Shown: piece by piece, positions 28,795 to 37,545 of the stretch
How positions within the stretch are numbered: position 1 is the first letter of the stretch
How the letters are laid out: every line of letters starts with the position of its first letter
Assembly (NCBI RefSeq): GCF_021191695.1
Contig: NZ_JAIWPT010000001.1
Location: 62,001 to 126,000 of the forward strand
DNA: 64,000 nucleotides
Direction: 5' to 3'
Source: Proluteimonas luteida
GTDB lineage: Bacteria > Pseudomonadota > Gammaproteobacteria > Xanthomonadales > Xanthomonadaceae
The notes under the pieces: generated by a model
What the model was told of the DNA's origin: nothing
Databases searched by the model: none
Seen by the model: only the letters and a program-made list of their open reading frames with translations
Position numbers and translations under genes: made by a program

Positions 28795-29385
28795 ATGACG
28801 CCGCTACCCCGCACGCAGCCCGATCTGTTCGCCGCCGCCGTCCTGCCCCTGCATCGCCTGTTCTTCGCGCTGCTGCCGGATGCGGCGGCGCAGGACGCGA
28901 TCCAGGCCGCGTGGCGGCACGTGGCGCCATCGCTCGGCGATCCACGCGCCACGCCCTCCCATCGCCTGCACCTCACGCTGCTGTATCTGGGCGAGACCGC
29001 CGGTCCGCGCGTCGACTGGATCGAGGCGGCGACGCGCGCCGCGGCAAGCCTGCAGGCCACGTCGTTCCCGGTGGTGCTGGACCGTATCGCCAGTTTCCAG
29101 GGAAGCCAGCCGCCGACGGTGCTGCGCGCCGCCGACGATGCCAATCCCGCGCTGCTGGCCTTCCAGCGGCAGTTGCGCGACGCCTGCCGCATCGCGGGCC
29201 TGCGTGATGCCGGCCATGCCAGGTTCGTGCCGCACGTGACGCTGGCGCGCCCGCGCATCGCCTTGCCCGTACCGGTCGCGGTGGCGTCGCCTGTGCGCTG
29301 GCAGGCCACGCGTTTCGTCCTTGTCCACAGCATCGCGGGTTGCAGGGACTACGCGCGGCTCGGCGAATGGGCGCTCGGCGCGTAG
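28795..29385 (+). CDS. thpR: RNA 2',3'-cyclic phosphodiesterase (2'-5' RNA ligase family)
   Basis: 196 aa. It has the two catalytic HxTL boxes of the 2H phosphoesterase superfamily: HLTLLYLG (about residue 60) and HVTLARPR (about residue 144). The N-terminal RLFFALLPD is also typical. It hydrolyses 2',3'-cyclic phosphates at RNA ends and can ligate 2'-5' tRNA halves in vitro. ATG at 28795 is chosen because the family begins close to it; the frame is open 17 codons upstream. Confidence 0.93.
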   Translation: MTPLPRTQPDLFAAAVLPLHRLFFALLPDAAAQDAIQAAWRHVAPSLGDPRATPSHRLHLTLLYLGETAGPRVDWIEAATRAAASLQATSFPVVLDRIASFQGSQPPTVLRAADDANPALLAFQRQLRDACRIAGLRDAGHARFVPHVTLARPRIALPVPVAVASPVRWQATRFVLVHSIAGCRDYARLGEWALGA

Positions 29386-29498
29386 CGGATCCCGGCCTGC
29401 GATGGTGTTCGCCGGCCCGCTGGGGCGAGCCGGGCGGGCTGCGGGCATGCACGTTCGGCGGCGGTCGCGCAGCAGGCGGAAAAACCGCTCCCGGCCTC

Positions 29499-29783
29499 TC
29501 AGTCCAGCAGGCGGGTGATGTCGACGATGTCGTCCACCCACACCAGGTGCGACCTGGCCGGGTCCTCGAGATCGTCGAGGCGCAGCAGGGCGTTGTGGCC
29601 TTCGTGGCCGTCGGCGGCGCGGAAGGTCTCGATCGTCGGGCGCGCGGTGACGGTGCCGTCGAGCGTCGTGCCGTCGGCCAGGGTCAGGCGGACGGTGGCC
29701 TCGTCGTCGAGGGCGTGGATGTTCGCGTTGATGCGCGCGATGTCCGCGGCATCGGTGTGCAGGCGTGGCGGCGTGGGGTGCAT
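29499..29783 (-). CDS. DUF3247-family protein
   Basis: 94 aa. The fold-defining stretch is NIHALDDEATVRLTLADG through TLDGTVTARPTIETFRAADG and NALLRLDDLEDPARSHLVWVDDI. This family is largely restricted to Xanthomonadaceae and is an SH3-like small barrel in available structural annotation. Role unknown. Single gene. Confidence 0.88.
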   Translation of the reverse strand: MHPTPPRLHTDAADIARINANIHALDDEATVRLTLADGTTLDGTVTARPTIETFRAADGHEGHNALLRLDDLEDPARSHLVWVDDIVDITRLLD

Positions 29784-29916
29784 GGTCGGGCTCCGGTCAG
29801 GCGCTGCAAGCCTGCCGCTTGCGCCGGCAAGACGCGGTGACGGCCGGGCGCATCCTCCCATTGCGTCGACGCGCCGCCGCGCTACGCTTGCGGTCCCTCC
29901 CCGCAGCGAGTCGCAG

Positions 29917-30191
29917 ATGGACCAGACCGTCCACCCGTTTTCCGAACTGTTCAAGCAGCTGGGCCTGCCCGACGACGCGGCGTCGATCCGGCCTTCATCG
30001 CCACCCATTCGCCGTTGCCCGACGACATGCGGCTCGAGGAAGCGCCGTTCTGGTCGGCGGCGCAGGCGGACCTGCTGCGCGAGGAGCGCATCGACGACGC
30101 CGACTGGATCGTCGTCATCGACCAGTTGAATCTTGCCCTGCATGCGGACCCGCAGGTCGAGGGCGAAGGCGAAGGCGCGCCGGAGCGATGA
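29917..30191 (+). pseudogene. DUF2789 gene with a one-base deletion (frameshift)
   Basis: Frame 1 from the ATG at 29917 encodes MDQTVHPFSELFKQLGLPDD and ASIR, the start of DUF2789. From about 29989 the family sequence continues only in another frame: AFIATHSPLPDDMRLEEAP, then FWSAAQADLLREE, then DADWIVVIDQLNLAL, to a TGA at 30189-30191. The total of 275 nt is one short of a whole number of codons, so one base is missing near 29989-29992 (ATCCGGCCTTC). It is either a true pseudogene or a sequencing error in a GC run. If intact it would encode about 91 aa. Confidence 0.85.
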
Positions 30192-30239
30192 GTCTTGCGC
30201 GGTGTGCGGCGGCGTCGTGCCGCGCACCGCGGGCCCGGC

Positions 30240-30965
30240 TCAGGCGTCGGCCACCGACAGCAGGCGGTCGTACTCGCGGCGGACCACGCCGTAGCACTCG
30301 CAGGCGCGGTCGGCCATGCCTTCGCGTTCCAGCACCTGGATCAGGCCGCGGCTGTAGCGGATGCAGCCGTCCTCCTGCAGTCGCCGCGCCGCTTCGGTGA
30401 TGCCTTCGCGGCGCACGCCGAGCAGGTGTGCGATCTGCTCCTGGGTCATGCGGATCTCCGCCGAGCCGATCCTGTCGTGCACCTGCAGCAGCCAGCGTGT
30501 CAGCTGCTTTTCGACGGTGTGATGCTGGTTGCACACGCCGGTGTGGGCGACCTGGGTCTGGAAGGCCTGCATGAAGCGCAGCATGATCCGCTGGAATGCG
30601 CCGCCGCGACGGAATTCCGCGGTCGCGACGTCGCTGCGCAGCACCAAGGCCTCGCCACCGGCCTGCACCACGTAGCGCGCCGGCGAACTGCGGCCATCAG
30701 TCAGCAGCGCCAGCCCGACGGCGCCTTCGTTCCCGACCATCGCCACCGCGCTGCTGTCGCCGTTCTCCAGCACCAGCGTCGCCGACACGATGCCTTCGCG
30801 CGGGAAGTACAACGCGGCCTGTGGCGCGTAAGGTTCGAACAGCACCTTGCCGACCGGGATCTCCACCAGCTGCAATTCGTCGGACAGGCGATCGCAGGCA
30901 TCCGGCGGCAGGTCGTTGAGCAGCCCGTTCCTGGGCGACCACGGGTTTTTCTTCTTCATCTGCAA
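30240..30965 (-). CDS. Crp/Fnr-family transcription regulator
   Basis: 241 aa. An N-terminal cyclic-nucleotide-binding-type beta barrel (GKVLFEPYAPQAALYFPREGIVS, VGNEGAVGLALL) is followed by a C-terminal HTH_Crp: IRMTQEQIAHLLGVRREGITEAARRLQEDG. The FNR Cys ligands and the cAMP-contacting residues of CRP are not evident, so the signal is unknown. Two starts are possible (30965 and 30959). An inverted repeat upstream may be its own operator. Confidence 0.88.
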   Translation of the reverse strand: MQMKKKNPWSPRNGLLNDLPPDACDRLSDELQLVEIPVGKVLFEPYAPQAALYFPREGIVSATLVLENGDSSAVAMVGNEGAVGLALLTDGRSSPARYVVQAGGEALVLRSDVATAEFRRGGAFQRIMLRFMQAFQTQVAHTGVCNQHHTVEKQLTRWLLQVHDRIGSAEIRMTQEQIAHLLGVRREGITEAARRLQEDGCIRYSRGLIQVLEREGMADRACECYGVVRREYDRLLSVADA

Positions 30966-31027
30966 GGGCGCTTCCAGTCAGGTCGTCGGCGGCGGCGGCG
31001 AGCGATTCTCGTGCCTGAATGGGTATT

Positions 31028-31051
31028 CGTATGTGCGGCAGCGCGCATACG
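31028..31051. promoter_or_regulatory. Inverted repeat upstream of the Crp/Fnr gene
   Basis: Arms CGTATGTGC and GCGCATACG (8 of 9 paired) are separated by 6 nt, 63 bp upstream of the regulator's start. A second small palindrome TAACGTGCGTTA lies at 31082-31093. The arm-spacer-arm size suits a Crp/Fnr dimer, so autoregulation is possible (inference). Confidence 0.4.
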
Positions 31052-31195
31052 TACAAGGTAACCGAAGCCGGCCGGAACCCTAACGTGCGTTACCGAACAG
31101 ACGCGGATGCACGCTGCCGGGAACCTCCACTTTCCTGACTGGGGTGTCCGCCTGGCCCGGGCGGCGCCCACCCGGTCGCCGATGCCTGTCGAAGG

Positions 31196-31390
31196 ATGGC
31201 CTTGAAAACAGATGATGTGGAGCTTTGCCGCGTGTTCGGACAGATGTCGCGCGAGTACCACGGCGACCTCCCCTGGGAGGCCTGCGTCGCGCAGCTGCGC
31301 GAGGGCTGGCTGCGGGTGCGCCGCGATCCCACACTCGACTGGCAGGACGTCGAACCGCTGATCCGCGCGTTCTGGGAACTGCCGGAATAG
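31196..31390 (+). CDS. Small hypothetical protein
   Basis: 64 aa, acidic with four Trp (LPWEACVAQLREGWLRVRRD, LDWQDVEPLIRAFWELPE). The codon use looks coding. It resembles short conserved proteins of xanthomonads, but I recognise no family. It lies convergent to the ATP-grasp operon. Confidence 0.65.
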   Translation: MALKTDDVELCRVFGQMSREYHGDLPWEACVAQLREGWLRVRRDPTLDWQDVEPLIRAFWELPE

Positions 31391-31445
31391 GTCCGGGACC
31401 GGATTGCTGCCACGACGCGCGGCTCGACGCAGCGGTGGCGGATGC

Positions 31446-32501
31446 CTACAGCATCGCCAGCTCGGCGTTGCCCAGCGTGCCGCGGTATTGCTCGCGCAGC
31501 CGCACCTTGCGTTCCAGGTCGTCGAGGATGTGGCCGCTGAAGTCGATGCCGGTCAGTTCCTCGATCATGTTGATGCCGCCGGGCGTGTCGACGTTGATCT
31601 CCATCAGCTTGTCGCCGACGATGTCCAGCCCGGCGAAATACATGCCGTCGCGGATCAGTTTCGGCGCCACCGTCTCGGCCAGCCGCAGCGCGTCGGCACC
31701 GGGCACGGCCATCTCGTACTTGCCGCCGGCGCTGATGTTGCTGCGCGCGTCGCCGCTGTCGTTGTAGCGGCGGATGCAGGCGAAGGTGCCGTCGACCTGC
31801 AACGGCCGGCCGTTGAGCGTCAGCAGGCGCAGGTCGCCGTCCTTGGCCTTCGGCAGGTACTGCTGCACGATGGCGTAGCCGTCGCGCAGCACCGCGTCGA
31901 TCATCTGGTTGAGGTTGCCGCCGCTGTCGGGCGTCACCACGAACACGCCCTGGCCGCCGGAGCCCTGCAGTGGCTTGATCACGCCATGGCCGTCGTGGGT
32001 GGCGATGAACGCCTTGATCTCGTCGGCGTCGCGGGTGATGCAGGTGACCGGCCGCACTTCCTCGGGGAAGTGCTGGAAATAGGTCTTGTTCGAGGCGTCG
32101 GTCAGATGGGTCGGGTCGTTGAGCACGATGGTGCGTCCCAGCGTCACCAGCTGCGCGAACAGCAGGCCGCTGGTCGGCGACCATGGCCGGTCCACCGTCT
32201 CGTCGGCGGGATCGCTGCGCAGCAGCAGGACGTCGAGTTCGCCCACCGCCAGCCGCTCGGTGCGGCAGCCTTCGCCCTGCAGGTCGGCCAGCAGCGTGTC
32301 GTCGTCGGCGTAGTGGTCATGGCAGGGCAGGTGCGCCTGTGCCAGGACGCTGCCGTTGGCGTCGTAGGTGAAATCGCCCAGGCCGATCAGCGCGACGCGA
32401 TGTCCGCGGTTCACGGCATGGCGGGCGAGGCGGACCGTGGTGTAGTTGTTCTTCTCGGTGGCGACGTCGTTGACGACGAAGCCGAGGCTGATCGGGCTCA
32501 T
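31446..32501 (-). CDS. GshB-like ATP-grasp ligase
   Basis: 351 aa. The ATP-grasp fold is shown by VIKPLQGSGGQGVFVV (phosphate-binding loop), AIVQQYLPKAKDGDLRLL and the metal site LMEINVDTPGGINMIEELTG. It is most like glutathione synthetase GshB but shows no proof of acting on gamma-glutamylcysteine. The context differs from gshA/gshB: its start overlaps the DUF1704 peptidase stop by 4 nt, and an N-formylglutamate amidohydrolase leads the operon. A role in ligating an amino acid to a peptide or protein, or in making a small amide, is inferred. Confidence 0.82.
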   Translation of the reverse strand: MSPISLGFVVNDVATEKNNYTTVRLARHAVNRGHRVALIGLGDFTYDANGSVLAQAHLPCHDHYADDDTLLADLQGEGCRTERLAVGELDVLLLRSDPADETVDRPWSPTSGLLFAQLVTLGRTIVLNDPTHLTDASNKTYFQHFPEEVRPVTCITRDADEIKAFIATHDGHGVIKPLQGSGGQGVFVVTPDSGGNLNQMIDAVLRDGYAIVQQYLPKAKDGDLRLLTLNGRPLQVDGTFACIRRYNDSGDARSNISAGGKYEMAVPGADALRLAETVAPKLIRDGMYFAGLDIVGDKLMEINVDTPGGINMIEELTGIDFSGHILDDLERKVRLREQYRGTLGNAELAML

Positions 32502-33721
32502 GCGCGGGATTCCGGTGGGCGATGGGTCTGGTAGAGCCGCTGCACCGGCGTGTCGCGGCAGTCGGCCAGGCGTTCGGCGAACTCCGCGGCAACGCTGTAG
32601 CGCGGCAGCAGCGCGGGCGGCACGACCCAGCCGTCGTCGACCAGCCGGTCGAGCAGTTCCAGCTGCGGCAGCGCGAACTTGCCGACGAACAGCGCCTCGA
32701 ACGCGCCGCCCGCCTGCAGGTAGGCGAGCAGGTCGCGGATGCCGCGCAGGTACACCGCGTCCTTGGTCAGGCCGCCGCCGCGGCGCGCGCGCACGGCGAC
32801 ATCGAAGGCGTCGTCGGTCGGCAGTGCGTGCGCGACGTGCAGGCGCTGGAAGATCGCCGGCAGCGTCGCGCCGTCGACCGCCATGCGCGCCGCGACCACG
32901 CGCGCGGCCAGCACCCGCAGGCGTTCGCCGGGCAGGAAGCCGGACAGGAACTCCGCCAGCACGCCCAGACCTTCCTGGGTGGCGTCGTACTGCGCCAGCC
33001 CGACCTCGAGCTGGCGGAGCGCCTGCCTGCGGCCGTTGTGGCGGGTGACCACGTGCGTGCCGATCTCGTGCTGGATCAGCGGTTGCACCCGCGCCTGCGG
33101 CAGGCGGATGTTGCCGTCGATGTAGAAGGTGCCATGCGAGACCATCAGCATGGAACTGATGTCGGTGTCGACGACCACGTCGATATGGAAATCCGGTGCC
33201 TGGCTGCGATACCAGTCGATCTCGGCCAGGACCGCGGCATGGACCACGTCGATGCCGGCGTCGGCGGGCAGCGGGTCGCTGCTGCCGACGCTGTCGAGGA
33301 TGTCGGTGGCCAGTGCCAGCAGGTCGTCGTCGACATCGCCGAACAGGCCGATGCTGGCGGCAATGAAGTCGTCGCCGCCGCGTGCGCGCACCAGCCGGAT
33401 CATGCGCGCGAGTTCCTGCTGCTTTCCGGCCAGCAACGCCTGCAGCGCCGGCGCCTCGATGTCGGCGACCGGCAGTGCGTCGAGCTCGGCCTCGGCCGCC
33501 GGCAGGTCGCTTTCCAGGTCGATGTAGCGCAGCGGCGGCTCGTGCCGTCGGCCGCCGGCATCGAACGCGCGCCACAGCGCGGCGCCGTCGATCGGCGACA
33601 GCGCCAGCAGCCAGTCGATGCGCGCATCCAGCCGCGCCAGCGCTGCGTCCACGTGCGCCGCGACCGGCGGCAGCGGGCGCACGACCGGCAACGGGGGCAG
33701 CGCCGCGGCGGTCAGCGACAC
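32498..33721 (-). CDS. DUF1704 zinc peptidase (QEGLA-motif, MATCAP-like)
   Basis: 407 aa from a GTG start. The zinc motif H218-E219-x-x-x-H223 lies in LIQHEIGTHVVTRHNG, and Q249-E250 opens the QEGLGVLAEFLSG motif. In annotation the family appears as flavohemoglobin expression-modulating QEGLA motif protein. Its eukaryotic member MATCAP is a carboxypeptidase that removes the C-terminal Tyr of tubulin. The bacterial substrate is unknown. The start overlaps the upstream gene by 10 nt and the downstream gene starts inside its stop, so all three genes are translationally coupled. Confidence 0.85.
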   Translation of the reverse strand: MSLTAAALPPLPVVRPLPPVAAHVDAALARLDARIDWLLALSPIDGAALWRAFDAGGRRHEPPLRYIDLESDLPAAEAELDALPVADIEAPALQALLAGKQQELARMIRLVRARGGDDFIAASIGLFGDVDDDLLALATDILDSVGSSDPLPADAGIDVVHAAVLAEIDWYRSQAPDFHIDVVVDTDISSMLMVSHGTFYIDGNIRLPQARVQPLIQHEIGTHVVTRHNGRRQALRQLEVGLAQYDATQEGLGVLAEFLSGFLPGERLRVLAARVVAARMAVDGATLPAIFQRLHVAHALPTDDAFDVAVRARRGGGLTKDAVYLRGIRDLLAYLQAGGAFEALFVGKFALPQLELLDRLVDDGWVVPPALLPRYSVAAEFAERLADCRDTPVQRLYQTHRPPESRA

Positions 33722-34578
33722 GCCAGGAACTCCGGGCGCACCGCGTCGACCGCGTGCTGCAGGCCGTCGCGCAGCGCGTACAGCGCGGCGATGTCGGCCT
33801 GGCCGGTCCATTCGTCCATGAAGATCTTCTTGTACTCGGGCGAGATGGTGCAGACCCGGTCGCCCCACTGCGCGTACACCCATTCGGGGAAATGGCCGCC
33901 GGTGGGAAAGCGCACGTTGGCGCGGACATCGGGCAGTGCGCCGCGCACCGGATGCCGGCGCAGCACCTGGGCGAAGCGGCGCGCGGTACCGCCCCAGCGC
34001 CGGGCATCGAAAGTGGTGAAGCCCAGCTCGATGTCGGGGTTGCCCGCGCGCGGCGCCGCGGCGGCGTCGGGACCGTCGCGGCGGTGGTTGTAGCTGTGCA
34101 GGTCGATCAGCAGCGCGCAGCCCCAGCGGGCGACGGTGCGCTCGAGCAGTTCGCCGACCATCGCGTAGAAGCGTTCGTGCAGCGCCAGCGACGCCGCGAC
34201 CTCCGGTTCCGGCAGCTGCGCGTCCCAGACCTGCAGACCCCAGCAGGCGTCGGGCGTGGCATAGACAGCCTGCTCGCGGCTGCGGTTCAGGTCCACTTCG
34301 AAGCGCGACTGGCGCACGCGGAGGCGGGTGTCGCCGACGGCCGTCAGCAGGCCGGTCAATGGATCCTCCTCGCGGCGGCGGTCGGCGTCGGCGAGCGCGA
34401 CCCGTGCGCGCAGGCTCTCGCGCAGCGCATGGCCGTCGTGGATCGCGGTGGCGATCACCGGGCCGTCGGTCACGACCAGGTCCCAGGCCGGGTCGGGCTG
34501 GCGCAGGGCGGGCGGGATGTCGGGCGTGAACCAGGGCGCGGGCGTGCGGCGGACGTCGTCGGGCATGGCGCGGAGCAT
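33712..34578 (-). CDS. N-formylglutamate amidohydrolase family
   Basis: 288 aa. Conserved blocks are GPVIATAIHDGHALRESL near the start, VDLNRSREQAVY, LLIDLHSYNHRRDG and a late FPTGGHFPEWVYAQWGD. HutG-type enzymes are zinc hydrolases that release formate from N-formylglutamate in histidine breakdown. No hut genes are present here; it instead leads a coupled operon with the DUF1704 peptidase and the ATP-grasp enzyme. The start may be 34578 or the ATG at 34566. Confidence 0.85.
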   Translation of the reverse strand: MLRAMPDDVRRTPAPWFTPDIPPALRQPDPAWDLVVTDGPVIATAIHDGHALRESLRARVALADADRRREEDPLTGLLTAVGDTRLRVRQSRFEVDLNRSREQAVYATPDACWGLQVWDAQLPEPEVAASLALHERFYAMVGELLERTVARWGCALLIDLHSYNHRRDGPDAAAAPRAGNPDIELGFTTFDARRWGGTARRFAQVLRRHPVRGALPDVRANVRFPTGGHFPEWVYAQWGDRVCTISPEYKKIFMDEWTGQADIAALYALRDGLQHAVDAVRPEFLACR

Positions 34579-34640
34579 CGCAATGCCGGCATGAGTTCGT
34601 CGTGACCGGCACCGGGCGCGGCGTCCACGCGCAATTAACC

Positions 34641-34646
34641 TACAAT
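34641..34646 (+). promoter_or_regulatory. -10 element of yaeQ
   Basis: TACAAT lies 24 nt before the first yaeQ ATG, in the short divergent gap to the amidohydrolase gene. The -35 box is not clear. Confidence 0.45.
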
Positions 34647-34670
34647 CCGCGCCTTCCCGCGCAGGTCCCG

Positions 34671-35222
34671 ATGATGTCGCCCAAGGCCACCGTGTACAAA
34701 GCCGAGCTGCAGGTCAGCGACATGGACCGGCACTATTACGCCGCGCACGAGCTGGTGCTGGCCCAGCACCCGTCGGAAACCGCGGCGCGGCTGATGGCGC
34801 GGCTGATCGCCTTCGCCCTGTTCGCCGACGAACGCCTGGAGTTCGGCCGCGGCCTGAGCAATGAAGAAGAGCCGGACCTGTGGCGCCGCGACTACACCGG
34901 CGACATCGAGCAGTGGATCGACCTGGGCCAGCCCGACGAGAGCCGCATCCGCAAGGCCAGCGGCCGCGCGCGCCAGGTGGTCGTGGTCAACTACAGCGGC
35001 AACGCCGCCGGCATCTGGTGGGACAAGCACGCCAACGCCCTGTCGCGGCTGAAGAACCTGACCGTCGTCGACCTCGACCCGGCCTCGATCGAGGCCGCGA
35101 CCGCGCTGCTGCAGCGGAGCATGCGCCTGACCGCGATGCTGCAGGACGGCGAACTGCAGCTGATGAGCGATGCCGACAACATCGCGATGACCCCGACCTG
35201 GCGCCTGCGCGCGGCCGGCTGA
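34671..35222 (+). CDS. yaeQ: YaeQ-family protein
   Basis: 183 aa. The family pattern is clear: KATVYKAELQVSDMDRHYY, then LVLAQHPSETAARLMARLIAF, then EEPDLWRRDYTGDIEQWIDLGQPDE. YaeQ has a PD-(D/E)XK nuclease-like fold but its activity is not settled; suppression of rfaH defects was reported in E. coli. Two tandem ATGs (34671, 34674) are possible starts. Confidence 0.93.
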   Translation: MMSPKATVYKAELQVSDMDRHYYAAHELVLAQHPSETAARLMARLIAFALFADERLEFGRGLSNEEEPDLWRRDYTGDIEQWIDLGQPDESRIRKASGRARQVVVVNYSGNAAGIWWDKHANALSRLKNLTVVDLDPASIEAATALLQRSMRLTAMLQDGELQLMSDADNIAMTPTWRLRAAG

Positions 35223-35351
35223 GCGCGGCTGCGATGCCGCGGCAGGCCCGCGGCGACAGGACCACGCAGGGCGCGGGCAGCGCCGATTGCGGCCATCCGC
35301 CGCGGAAATGTTCTAAGGTCGCGGGCTGTCCTGTCGTTGCGGATGTGCCCC

Positions 35352-37505
35352 ATGCCGATCCACCGTCCCCTCGCCGCCGCGCTCGTCGCCGGCCTCGTCC
35401 TGTCTTCCGCCGCCCATGCCGACGAGGGCATGTGGATGCCCACCCAGTTGCCCGATCTCGCCAGGCCGTTGCGCGAGGCGGGTTTCCGCGGCAGTCCCGC
35501 CGAACTGGCCGACGTCACCCGGCCGCCGCTGAGCGCGGTGGTGCGGGTCGGCGGCGGCACCGGCGCGTTCGTCTCCGGCGACGGCCTGCTGCTGACCAAC
35601 CACCACGTGGCCTACGGTGTGATCCAGTACAACAGCAGCGCCGAACACGACATCATCGACGGCGGCTTCATCGCCGACGGCCGCGGCGACGAGCGCGCGG
35701 CCAACCCGGATTTCCGCGTGCTGGTGACGGTCGGCTTCGACCGGGTCACCGACGAGGTGCTGGCCGATGCGCGCGGCAAGAGCGGGCGCGCGTACTTCGA
35801 CGCGGTGGACGTGGCCAGCAAGCGCATCGTCGCCGACTGCGAGCAGGCCGGGGGCGTGCGCTGCAGCGTCGCCAACATGTACTACGGCACCGATTTCTAC
35901 CGCGTCACCCAGCTGGAACTGCGCGACGTGCGGCTGGTGTACGCGCCGCCGCGTTCGATCGGCAACTACGGCGACGAGGTCGACAACTTCATGTGGCCGC
36001 GCCACGTCGGCGACTTCACCCTGCTGCGTGCCTATGTCGGCCGCGATGGGAAGCCGGCCGCCTACAGCCCGGACAATGTGCCCTACCAGCCGCCGGCGCA
36101 CCTGCAGGTCGCGCGCGAGGGCCTGCAGTCGGGCGATTTCGCGATGCTGGCCGGCTATCCCGGCATCACCTACCGGCACCGCACCGCCGCCGAATTCGCG
36201 CACCAGGTCGAGCAGACGCTGCCGCAGCGGGTCGCGGTGTTCGACGCACTGATCGCCGCGGTCGAGGAGGCAGGGCAGGGCGATGCCGACGTGCGCACCC
36301 GCTATGCATCGCAGCTGCAGTCGCTGAAGAACAACCGCAAGCGCGCCGCCGGCGAACTGGAAGGCCTGCTGCGCAGCGACGCGGTGCGGCTGCGTGCCGA
36401 GGACGAACGGCAGATGTGGGCGGCGCAGTCGCGCGACGCGGCGGACGAGGCCGCGCTGGCGGCGTTCGACGCGAGCATCGGCATCGCCCTGGGCGACGGC
36501 GAGCGCGACCTGCTGCTGGGGCTGCTCGCGAGCCAGAGCCAGCTGCTGCGCTCGGCACTGCTGCTGGAGCGGCTGCGGATCGAACTGCCGAAGCCGGACG
36601 CGGCGCGCGAGACCGGCTACCAGGCGCGCGACCTGGCGCTGATCGAGGGCGTACTGAAGCAGGCCCAGCGCCGTTATGCGCCGGACGCGGAGAAGGCGCT
36701 GCTGCGCGTGCTGCTGGCCCGCTACCAGGCCCTGCCGGAGCATCTGCGCGAACCCGAGTACGACGCGGTGTTCGGCCAGTCGCCGGCGCAGCTGGACGAG
36801 GCGCTGGACCGGCTTTATGCGGGCACCGCGCTGGCCGGCGAGCAGGCGCGGCTGTCGGCGCTGGCCGCGATCCGCGACGGCGGCGCGCCGGCCGACGACC
36901 CCCTTCTGGCCGCCGCCGCGCAACTGGTGCAGGCGAACCTGCGCATCGAGGCCGCACGCAAGGCCAACGACGGCGACCTGCTGCGGCTGCGGCCGATGTA
37001 CATGGCTGCGCTGTCGGCCTGGCGCAAGACCCAGGGCCGCGCCCTGTACCCCGATGCCAACGGCACGCTGCGGGTCAGCTACGGCCGGGTCGAGGCGCTG
37101 TCGCCGCGCGACGCGGTGACGTTCGCCCCGGTGACCACGGTCGCCGGCATCGTCGAGAAGCACACCGGGCAGGTGCCGTTCGACGCGCCCGCGCCGCTGC
37201 TCGAGGCGATCGCCGAGGGCGATTTCGCCGGCACCGCCGATGCCGCGCTCGGCACCCAGCCGGTGAACTTCCTGACCAACCTCGACACCACCGGCGGCAA
37301 TTCCGGCTCGCCGGTGCTCGATGCGCGCGGCCGGCTGGTCGGGCTGAACTTCGACAGCAACTGGGAGTCGGTCAGCGCCAGTTGGTGGTTCGACCCGCGC
37401 ACCAAGCGCGCGATCCACGTCGACATGCGCTACATGCGCTGGCTGATGGCCAAGGTCTATCCGGCGCCGGCGCTGCTCGAGGAAATGGGCCTGCCGGCGC
37501 GCTGA
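35352..37505 (+). CDS. S46-family dipeptidyl-peptidase (DPP7/DPP11-like)
   Basis: 717 aa with a signal peptide (MPIHRPLAAALVAGLVLSSAAHA). The chymotrypsin-like site has His84/85 in DGLLLTNHHVAYG and Ser651 in TTGGNSGSPVLD. The position 18 residues after the catalytic Ser, which sets the P1 preference (Gly in DPP7, Arg in DPP11), is Ser669 here (LNFDSNWES). A small residue favours a DPP7-like preference for hydrophobic P1 (inference). The enzyme is periplasmic and removes dipeptides from longer peptides, as in asaccharolytic or peptide-feeding bacteria. Confidence 0.93.
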   Translation: MPIHRPLAAALVAGLVLSSAAHADEGMWMPTQLPDLARPLREAGFRGSPAELADVTRPPLSAVVRVGGGTGAFVSGDGLLLTNHHVAYGVIQYNSSAEHDIIDGGFIADGRGDERAANPDFRVLVTVGFDRVTDEVLADARGKSGRAYFDAVDVASKRIVADCEQAGGVRCSVANMYYGTDFYRVTQLELRDVRLVYAPPRSIGNYGDEVDNFMWPRHVGDFTLLRAYVGRDGKPAAYSPDNVPYQPPAHLQVAREGLQSGDFAMLAGYPGITYRHRTAAEFAHQVEQTLPQRVAVFDALIAAVEEAGQGDADVRTRYASQLQSLKNNRKRAAGELEGLLRSDAVRLRAEDERQMWAAQSRDAADEAALAAFDASIGIALGDGERDLLLGLLASQSQLLRSALLLERLRIELPKPDAARETGYQARDLALIEGVLKQAQRRYAPDAEKALLRVLLARYQALPEHLREPEYDAVFGQSPAQLDEALDRLYAGTALAGEQARLSALAAIRDGGAPADDPLLAAAAQLVQANLRIEAARKANDGDLLRLRPMYMAALSAWRKTQGRALYPDANGTLRVSYGRVEALSPRDAVTFAPVTTVAGIVEKHTGQVPFDAPAPLLEAIAEGDFAGTADAALGTQPVNFLTNLDTTGGNSGSPVLDARGRLVGLNFDSNWESVSASWWFDPRTKRAIHVDMRYMRWLMAKVYPAPALLEEMGLPAR

Positions 37506-37545
37506 GCGTGGACATGAAATGGAGGGGGGTGGCCTGCCGGCCGCG

